Positions 54,570 through 64,000 of a DNA stretch of 64,000 nucleotides are shown here, piece after piece. Origin of the DNA: Anaeramoeba flamelloides (taxonomy: Eukaryota > Metamonada > Anaeramoebidae); assembly GCA_027625915.1 (NCBI GenBank), contig JANTQA010000012.1:10440501-10504500 (forward strand). Direction: 5' to 3'. The number at the start of each line of letters is the position of its first letter. Positions within the stretch are counted from its first letter, which is position 1. A model generated the notes under the pieces. That model made no database searches. It was not told the DNA's origin and was given only the letters and a program-made list of their open reading frames with translations. A program made the position numbers and the translations under genes.

Positions 54570-57437
54570 ATGGAAAATTTTTGGGAATTATTTTCCGATT
54601 ATGAAAAATATCAAAAAGAAATAATCCCCAAAACAAAAAAGGTGTACTTGCTAAAATTTTGTCACAGGTTATGTGTACTGTGTAAACAGCACAGCAATTA
54701 TCAAGAATATTTAATTCAATTGCCATTAGGATCTAATCTCATTTTAGATTTGATCTATTTTTTAACGAACGAATTATCCTTTCTCTTAAAAGAAAACGAG
54801 AACGAGAATGAGAAGGAGAAGGAGAAGGAAAAGGAAAAGGAAAATAACGTTGGTTCCACTGAACTCTCTGAAACAGCAAACGTAACAGATAATTTCTTGT
54901 CACTATCAAATGCACACCAAGCAAGCGCGTATTTAAATTCGCTTTCTGGGAAATTAATGGTTGAGTCAATACAATTTTTAACAAAAGATTCAACTGGGTT
55001 TATAATTCAAGGCCTTGCAACGATTACACTGACGTTCTTCCATTGTTTATTTTTGCACATGTTTTATAAAGATGAAAAACAATTGTTAATAAGAAGCAAT
55101 AAAGGAATCAAAAACACAAAAGAACAAAAGCAAAACGAATTGAAAGAAACAGCAAGCAATACAAAAAAAGAAAAATTCAATAAAGTATTTACTGACTTAA
55201 TCAAGATTTTAGAAAACATCACATTTTCAGACAAGGTGCAATTAGAACTTGAACACCCAACAAATTTTTCAAGACTGTTATATCTCCTAAAAATCTTTCA
55301 ATTACCCGAAAAAAATTTAATGTATATCCTACAAATGATTGTGTTTCCGATTGCAGAAAAGATGATGTATTCCAAAACCTCAAATTGGTCCTTAATATTG
55401 TCCGAATTTATTCAGTCGATTATACAGTATTTTAATCCAGTGTTTAACTATTCTTTCAATCTGTCTCTAAATACAATCGAAAATTTGATTCAAATTTTTT
55501 CTGTTAGCATTATTGTGGAAAGCACAGAGCTACTGGAGCAATTTTCAAATAATGGTGGGTATACAATTTTGGAAAATTTGGGGATGAAATTGATTCAAGA
55601 ATCAGTGAGTCAAAAAAATGACAAGAACAATAATTTAGAAGAGAAAGAAGAACAAAACGAAGAAGAGAAAAAAGAAGAGAAAAAAGAACAAAAAAAAGAA
55701 AACAAAGAGGAAGAAGAAGAAGAAGAAGAAGAAGAAAAAGAAAAAGAAATTCTTGAGGAAAATGATCGACAATATCTTTCCAAATTTTTGGGGCTGCTAT
55801 TAGATATTATTAGAATTGGAGTTTTAAATCAAAACAAAAACATTATCCCAAACAAATTTGCATTTCAAATTTTAGTGAACATTTGTCTAGATTCTAGAAT
55901 ACGCTCACAATATGAAAATCAATTTTTAGGCTTTGTCAAAGTAATAATTACCTTTTCGACAAAAAATTATTATTATTTGCGATCAATACAATTAATCCAA
56001 AACATTTTTAAAAACCATTTTGAGCTATTTAGCGAAAACATTCAAGATGGGTTTTTAGATATTTTGGAATATATTTATGAAAAGTGTTATTTATCATCAG
56101 AATTGGACGAGATCTTAGATGAATTGAATTCTTATACAAAGTTGCTTGAACATAAAAATTTAAATATTGTTCAAAAAATTATAATACATATGAAAAATAT
56201 GTTTCAAAAGCATACATTATTCGGGCAAGTGTTGATCCCCACTGGCCTGAATCAAAATTTCAAAAGATATTTGAAAGAAAGAACTAATTTAAATCAATTG
56301 ATTAACAATTCTGAAATGAATAATGAAAATAATACTTTTAACAATCAGAGACAAAAGCAAAAAAACGTAAATGGAGAAAATATCAATAATAGCCAAAACG
56401 AGGATCAAAATAATGTAAATGATCAAAAGGATCTTATTAATCAGCAAAAAGATCAAAATCAAGATCAACAAATTCTAAAGCGGAAAACCAATAAAGTGCA
56501 ATATACTGAAAATTATTATGTAATTTTAGAATTATTAAAATTAATAAAAATGTATTTGTCTGTTCATATCGATAATCGAACAATGTTTAGAATTGAAGGC
56601 GGATTTCATTGCTTATATAAAATCTTAATTCAAAATCAATTATTACGATGGAATATTTTAGAAATTTTTATTGGATTATTCAATAATAATATCCAAGAAG
56701 AGGAGGGTAATTCGATTATTTCTAATTTAATTTTAATTATTAAGGATCCCTTCCCAAAAAATAATATTCTTGATCTTGAAACAATTAAAATTCGAATTGA
56801 TTTATTAACTACTATTTCTATTATACTTGATAAAAAAGAAATTTTTAAAAAGCAAATTATTGAAAATAATGGTATAAATTTGATATTTAATTTAATTAAA
56901 TCCGATTTGACCAAATTAAATAATCAAAGCAATGTATACAATAACACTAATTTAATTATTAATGAATATTGTCGTTATTTATATTTAGATACGACGTTAA
57001 GAACATTAAGAATTATGATAAAAAATAATGAAGATAATGAAAAAAATTTTTTAGAGCAATTAAATAACGATTTCATTGATGTTTTACAATCATTTTGCAA
57101 TTCAAAATTATTTTTATCAAAATATTCCATTTTATTATTTGATTCTCTAATAAATTTATCTTTAGAACAATTTTGGGAAAGAACCTTGATCAAAAAACAA
57201 TTTATAAATCATGTTTATTTAAATGACCATTTAATAAATTTCACAAATTCAATTTTTCATATTTTCAATAACACAGAGGGAAAAAATAATATTAAATTAA
57301 AAAAACTTTTAAAAATCCCCATTTCACCAATCGAGTATTTTTTTAAAAAAAAATATTTTGAAATTGATAATAATAACAATATTGAAAATTTGAAAAACAA
57401 TGATAACAAAAACAACAAAAAAAATACTAACACTGGA

Positions 57438-57469
<32 letters not shown>

Positions 57470-60400
57470 TAACAATAATAACAATAACAATGACAATGAC
57501 AATGACAACAACAACAATAATAATAATAATAATAACAGCAATAATAACAATGACAACAACAATAATACTATGTTGATCAATAAAAAAAAAAAAAATAGAT
57601 TAAATATCAAAAATAAAAACAAATATGTAATAAAATATCCAAAAATTTTTAATTTGATTTTAGAATTAATTTCTTATATTTTAAAAAATAATCCAAACCA
57701 AAATTTAAATATTATATTCAAAAACATTATTTTGTTAATAAAAAATTCTTCTATTAATTGTTCCAAATTATGTTCTGTAAATTTTTTAAAATTATTATTA
57801 GAAAAATTTGATTCATTTTTCATGAATAAAAAATCAAATTATCAACTGTTAATATTAAAAATTTTTAATATCTTATCAAATTATAATATTACAATTCAAG
57901 AAACCAAATTGTATTTTTCATTTTTTAAATATAAAAAATTTCCAATAAATCTATTTAATCCCCTTTTTAAGCAATTAAAAAATATTGGATTACCCAAAAA
58001 ATATTATGAATTACAATACAATAAGCCAAATAAATGTGGGGAAATTAGGATAAACAAATATAATTTAACAAAGGAGTCTTTAAAAATCGGTTATTCCTTT
58101 GAATTGTGGTTTAAAGTTCTTTCTTTTGGTAGGAGAACAAATGACAATAAAAAAAGTTTTTTTAGGCTATTTGGATTATATCCAGCCCCAACAACGCCGA
58201 AGACGTCAACACCCAAGCCAAAACGAAATGTAAAAACAAATACAAATCAAAATCAAAACACGCCATTTAGAAAATCGAGAAAGCAATCGGCATCTTTACA
58301 AATAAAAAGAAAAATAATAAAGCACAGTTCGATGAATTCATCGTCTGAATCGTCTTCGACAGCATCTTCCTCATCGTCAACAACAACATTATTAAAAAAA
58401 AAAAATCAAAAAAATTTTGCAGTTTTTTTATCATTAACCGGTAGAATTATTATTAAATTAGGAAACCAACCAGGGCATTTTGCATCAAAAAGGGCGACTA
58501 TTAAACCGGGAAAATGGAATCATTTAGTAATTAATCATGAACCAATTTTTACCAATTCAAAATTATCAATTTATTTAAATGGAGAACACTTCCAAACAGA
58601 AGTTTGCCCATTCCACATTTTACAAAAAAAAAAATTAAATATTTCTTTAGGGGGGTCTACATTAAAATCAACCCCGACAAAGCATAAATGGCAAATCTCC
58701 ACCTTTTCAATCTTCACAAAGACTCTAACCCCATTTGAAGTCTTTGTATTATACACATTTGGACCAAATTATTTAACAATATTCAACAACGATTTAATTA
58801 AAATCCCAAATACATTATTGACAAACAAATATTTTTTAGATTTCATACTCAAAAATAACTTATTAATTGAAAATCCAAAAAAAATCAATTTAAAAAATTT
58901 GAAAAAATATCTTAATTTAAGATATACTGCACAAAATAAAAACATTGCAATTCATAAAAAACCAAATCAGATTCAAATTTTTAGTTTGGATGATTCTTCA
59001 TTAGTAAATTTAGAAAATAATGTTTCTTATAAAAGCTTGGCAGTTAAATATAAATTTGAAAACTTGCATACAATAAAAGAGAATTTCCAAAACACGATAA
59101 CCTCAATGGGTGGGATCGATTTTTTAATATTTTATTTAGCTTCATGTTTGTTAAGAAATAATGATATCCAAGAAAAGACATTTAAATTAGTATATCTTTA
59201 TCATGAATATTATAGATTGAATTTTTGCTTTCAGAATAAAAACGAAAAAATTCCAATAAAAATTTTTCGTTATGGAGAAATTGCTCGGATATTAGAACAA
59301 AAGGAATTCAATTTAAACGAAAGAATATTAAAAATTTGTTTTAAATTTTGTGGGATTTTTATAAAATTTAATGAAAATAATGACTATGATGATGAAAATA
59401 TTTTAAATGTGAATAAGATTAAGACTGGGAAAAATCAAAATAATAATAATAATAATAATAATTTACAAAAGAATCTAAATGGAAAAGAAATACAAACTAA
59501 TGGGTTGATTTTAAATATTTTACCATTAAAATATTTTATATTTAATTGGCAAATTTGGAAAAATAGTAACAGAAAAATTCAAATTAAATTATTCAAAACA
59601 TTAATACAATTAATTTTAAATGATAATAATGAAATTAACAAATTTAATTTAAATCAATTCAAAAAATTGAAAATTATTAATTTTTTTCAAAAATTATTTG
59701 AAGAAAAATATAATTTCCCCTTAGATTTATTAAAACCAATTTTTAAATTTTTAAATAAAATAATTGTAAATTCCAGAGATTTAAATTCAATTTTTAGATT
59801 TTTAATATTAGAAAACGACAAGAATTTATTAAAAATCAATAAATTTGATTTAGTCAATATCAAAGAAAAAAAATCAGAAATAATTAATAAATTTAATGAT
59901 TTAAAAATTTTCAATGATAATTTACAAGATCTAGATAATTTATTTTCCTCAAATAAAAATGTTCAAAAAGATAATAATGATAATAATAATGATAATAATG
60001 ATAATACTTCATCTCTTTATCAAATTACAACGCTATCAACAACAGTAAATGCCAAAAAATCAACAAGAAATAACAACGATATATATAATAATAATAATAG
60101 AAATAAAAATGATAATTCTTCATCTCTTTATCAAATTACAACACTGTCAACGACTTTAAATGCCAAAAAATCAACAAGAAATAACAACGATAATAATAAC
60201 AATAAAAATAAAAATGATAATTCTTCATCTCTTTATCAAGTTACAACTCTATCAACAACAGTAACTACCAAAAAAACAGGAAGAAACAACAACGGAAATG
60301 TAAATTATAATAATAGAATATCATCATCACCAACTATGAAAAAATATGTATTTGATAATAATTTTAATAATAAAAGTTTTGAAAAAAATAAAAGTAAAAT

Positions 60401-60832
60401 AAACCCATTAATAAAAATTGAAATTTTTAATTTTTTTATAAGATTTATTAAGAAAAATATTAGCAAACCATTTATTTCAACTTTTTTTAAATTTTCTACA
60501 ATTGAAGATTTTTTTTATTTAATGATGAATTCAAATATAAAAATTCGAGAAATGATAATTGAATGTATTCAAATAGGGTTATCCTTTCCTATTTTTTTAG
60601 AAAAATTTCAAAAATCTAAAAATTTTGAAACATTAGGATACTTTATTAAAAATTATGAACAAAGCCATCAAATATTAGATACATCTTTTTCAATTTTTTT
60701 AAATTTTGGAGAAATTAAACATTTGCTATATTCAATTAAAAATTCCAATAATATTCAACAACAATACTATATCATTTCAAACTTGCATTCTTTTTTGATT
60801 AATAATAATGAAAATGATAACAATGAAAATAC

Positions 60833-60863
<31 letters not shown>

Positions 60864-63800
60864 TTTGGAAATACGTTAAAAAAAAATTCAAATTATATTA
60901 TAGAAAAGATTGTAAAAATATTACCAATTTTTTTAGATTATAATTATAATCTTATCAATGAAAAATTATTTAATAAAATAATAGAATTTTTTGAATTTTA
61001 TTTGTTTAAATTCGTGTTTAAAAAAAAATGGAATTAAAAAAACTATTATTAAAATAATAATTAATTTTATTAATTTTTTTAATTTAGACAAGGATAAAAT
61101 TCGAGAAATATCACAATTATTAATTCAAGAGATTTTTAATAAATATTTACACCTTTTAGAATTAAATGAAAACCAAATAATTTCAATAAATATTTTCGAA
61201 AATATGTTTCAACTTTGTGAATTTATAATAAACATATCCTTTTTTTGGAATGACCAAAAACAATTAAATAATGATAAAAACCAAAATGGAAATGAAAATG
61301 AAAATGAAAATAATAATGAAAATGAAAATGAAAATGAAAATAAAAATAAAAATAAACATAAAAATAAAAATATTAATGAGAATGAATATAATAAGAATAC
61401 TTTTCCAAATAAATTCGATTTAACTTTTTTTGAATTATTTAGTCATTTTTTAATTATACTGCAAGATAAATTTTTAAACAATAAACCAAAATTGATAATA
61501 GATAAAAAAAGTTTTGAGAAAATTCCCACAAGAAAAATTTATAAGCAAACTATATATACTTATAAAGAAAAAATTAAAAACCAATTAATTAGTTTTTTTT
61601 TGAACTTTTTAAATCTAAATTCTTCTCCAAAATTAGTATTTTTAGGGATTAAAAAAATAATGGGAAGCGAAACTTTATTAAATTATTTTACAAAAGATAC
61701 TATTATTAGTAATATTTTACTTCATATCTGTGTAAAAACTATTCTTGAAAACGAAAATAATGTTATGAACAATAATGAGAATAACAAAATGCAGGACAAA
61801 ATGAAATTATTACTATCAACGTTATCAGGTGTTGAAAAGTTTAAATTAATTAAAAGATATTATCCTTCTTTTCAATTAGAAATTGATAATTCTAAAATAG
61901 TTCAAAATATATTCCAAGATACCAAAAATCATTTTTTGAAATGGAATAAAAAAGAAGTTCAAAAATTTACTTTAAATTTACAAAATTATTCATTAATATT
62001 CAACAATTTTATTATACGGAATTTTAAAGAAGAACTTTATTTAAAAAAAAAAATAAAATTATTATTTCACAATATATCAATCAAACAAAAAATACTTTTC
62101 AAAAATAATTGGTTCATATCACAAAGAAAAATGTTCCGAGAAGAAAAAATTTGCAAAAATTTTTTAAAAATGAAAAATAAATTTATTAATAATGATCGAA
62201 TAATATTATATGAAAAACCAAAATTAATTTTATTTACTATGAATAAAACTGAAAATATTAATAGAAGGAAAAATAGATTAAAAAAGAAATTTATTCGAAA
62301 AAAAAAATATTTAAAAAAAAGTTTTATTAAATTCGTTTCACCATTTTCGAAACAAGATCCAGATCCGTATCAAATGATCAATAAAAACAATTTAAAATAT
62401 AAAAAAAATGCAATTACCAATAAAAGTTTTTTTAAAAAGTTATTGGCAAATGGCAATATAAAAACCGGAAAAGGTGAAAATAATAATTATTCAATCAAAG
62501 AAAATAAGAACAAAAATATAAATAAATTATTTGAAAAAAAAATCAAACGTAAAAAATTAAAAAAAATTAAATTCAAAAAATATTTTAAAAAATTATTAAA
62601 TTTTAATAACCCTTACAATATTAATATTTATCAAAGAATTAAAGATATTAATAATACTAATTACCAAACTTTTAATTGTTCAAAATTAAATTTTTTTATT
62701 GAAAAAAAAGGTAAATTAATTTTTGGTCAGAATTATTTACATTTTTTTTTATTTAAAAATAATAAATCTAATCATCTGGATAATGATAAAGATAGTACTA
62801 AAAATCAAAATAATAATAATGATAACGATAATAATAATAACAACATTAACAAGAAAAATAAAAATAATCAAAATAAAAATTTTAAAAAAAATAGTAATGA
62901 TGATGATTGTGATTTTAATTTGAATAAAAATAATGTCAAAAAATATAAAAAATGGAAATATACCAATATTAAAAATTTTAGAAAACACAAATATTTGTTA
63001 GAGAATAATTCTATTGAGATGTTTTTCAAAACAGGGAAAACATGTATTTTTATTTTCTACACAAAAGAGAATTGTAATAAATTTTTAAACATTTTACAAA
63101 ATCAAAAATTGTTAAATATTAATCCAAATCCTGAACGCCAATTTAATAAAGATCAAGAACTTTTGAATAAATATACCAAATTGTGGGTCAATTCCAAAAT
63201 TTCTAATTACAGTTATTTAACGGTATTAAATACCTTAGCCGGGAGAAGTCCAAATGATTTGACCCAATACCCCATCTTCCCTAACATTATAAAAGACTAT
63301 GTTAACAATAATTTGGATTTAAATAACGAAAGGGTATACCGGGATTTATCAAAGCCCATGGGCTGTCAGACTGTTGAAAGACAAAATAACACTTTCAAAA
63401 AATATCATGATTTAGAAGATATGGGATTAGTCCCTTACCATTATAGTTCACACTATTCAAATTTTGTTATTGTCATTTATTATTTAATCAGAATTGAACC
63501 ATTTTCGAGTTTAATGGTAAACTTCCAATCTAATAAGTTCGATTTGCCAGATAGGCTATTTTATTCTCTTGAACAATCATACACCTTAAGTAGCTCAATT
63601 TCACGATCCGACGTCAAGGAACTGACACCGGAATTCTTTTATTTGCCAGAATTTTTAATTAATATTAACGGATTTGATTTAGGTTTAAAACAAAATGGCC
63701 AATTTGTTAATGATATTTTATTACCACCATGGGCTAAAAATGATCCAAAATTGTTTATTAAAAAAAATCAAGAAGCCTTGGAGTCGAAGTATGTAAGCGA

Positions 63801-64000
63801 GCATTTGAATGAGTGGATTGATTTAATTTTTGGTTATAAGCAAAGGGGTAGGGAAGCCATTAAAGCATTAAACATTTTCCATCCCAATACTTATAAAAGA
63901 TCTTCAAAAGTCCAAAATATTAAAGATTTGACAACAAAAAATGAAATAATTGAATCAATTACTTCTGTCGGTCAATGTCCAATACAATTATTTAAAGAGC
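54570..64000 (+). CDS. Large BEACH protein, neurobeachin/LYST/LvsA class, 3' end off window
   Basis: Exon 1 is 54570-61013 and exon 2 is 61093 to the right edge, open throughout, giving at least 3,117 residues. The best intron is 61014-61092 (TTC^GTGTTT to ACAAG^GAT, phase 0), joining FYLFKF to DKIREISQLL. Domains: armadillo-like helices from the start (LKFCHRLCVLCKQHSNYQEY); Glu/Lys run about 355-395; helical region to about 940; Asn run about 955-1000; ConA-like lectin domain about 1163-1410 (FELWFKVLSFG, KPGKWNHLVINH, LSIYLNGEHF); DUF4704-like helices to 2148 and beyond; PH-BEACH about 2660-2822 with an Asn-rich insert; BEACH from about 2840 (LNTLAGRSPNDLTQYPIFP, TPEFFYLPEFL, NEWIDLIFGYKQRGREA). 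WD40 repeats are expected beyond the edge. It is a paralogue of the gene at 804-10123 and presumably acts in endolysosomal traffic. Confidence 0.92.
57436..57570 (+). repeat. AAT/AAC tract coding Asn-rich linker
   Basis: Mixed AAT and AAC codons with a few GAC and AGC encode an Asn-rich linker N-terminal to the ConA-like domain. The codon mixture suggests an older tract than the pure one at 3797. Confidence 0.85.
59975..60300 (+). repeat. Three in-frame tandem repeats in the second BEACH gene
   Basis: A unit reading SSLYQITTLSTT, then a short Lys/Thr block and an Asn/Lys-rich spacer, occurs at about 60006, 60117 and 60222 (spacing 111 and 105 bp). The third copy is the most diverged (SSLYQVTTLSTTVTTKK). 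Confidence 0.85.
61014..61092 (+). other. 79-bp intron of the second BEACH gene
   Basis: In-frame stop TAA follows TGGAAT at 61035. Frame is restored by acceptor ACAAG at 61088-61092; the stronger-looking TTTAG at 61083-61087 would give a frame that soon stops unless a different donor is used. The donor GTGTTT is weak. Confidence 0.55.

Overview
The window looks like nuclear DNA of an AT-rich protist. Genes are well spaced, with 3.5-6 kb between them. They use the standard stop codons, have GT-AG introns and encode proteins full of Asn, Lys and Glu runs. Poly-Asn tracts made of repeated AAT codons recall dictyostelids and Anaeramoeba. The 3.1 kb intron, the LINE remnants and the many foldback repeats fit a larger, repeat-bearing genome such as Anaeramoeba better than Dictyostelium. 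This placement is inference from composition and gene style only. No bacterial, organellar, rRNA or tRNA sequence was recognised.

Layout, left to right. (1) 804-10123, +: the 3' half of a BEACH-WD40 protein, split inside the BEACH domain by a 3,135-bp intron full of inverted and direct repeats. (2) 14565-18746, +: a 1,393-residue protein with an N-terminal beta-propeller-like part, a helical middle and a C-terminal CxH...CxxC motif, an architecture like HOPS/CORVET tethers. (3) 22966-24109, +: a three-exon gene for a small longin-like protein. (4) 28332-35865, -: a 2,242-residue ankyrin-SAM-coiled-coil protein ending in eleven near-identical repeats with alternating Arg/Gly-rich and acidic tails. 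(5) 41716-44588, +: a TPR protein whose frame is broken at a long adenine run. (6) 48771-50970, -: a SAP-like, very basic protein whose start codon is an exon by itself. (7) 54570 to beyond the right edge, +: a second, larger BEACH protein with N-terminal helical repeats, a ConA-like domain, a PH domain and most of the BEACH domain.

The intergenic DNA is mostly decayed repeats. At least three LINE remnants of one family occur (24.7-26.6 kb and 27.0-27.3 kb on +, 21.2-21.9 kb on -). A foldback family has copies at 13.1 kb and 21.0 kb, the second inserted next to LINE-derived DNA. Other foldbacks lie at 38.1, 51.3 and 53.3 kb, and two or more dispersed families have three copies each.

The known or likely functions lean towards membrane traffic: two BEACH proteins, a tether-like propeller/solenoid protein and a longin-like protein. 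There is no operon, and I see no evidence that the genes act as one system. The most distinctive object is the repeat protein at 28.3-35.9 kb.
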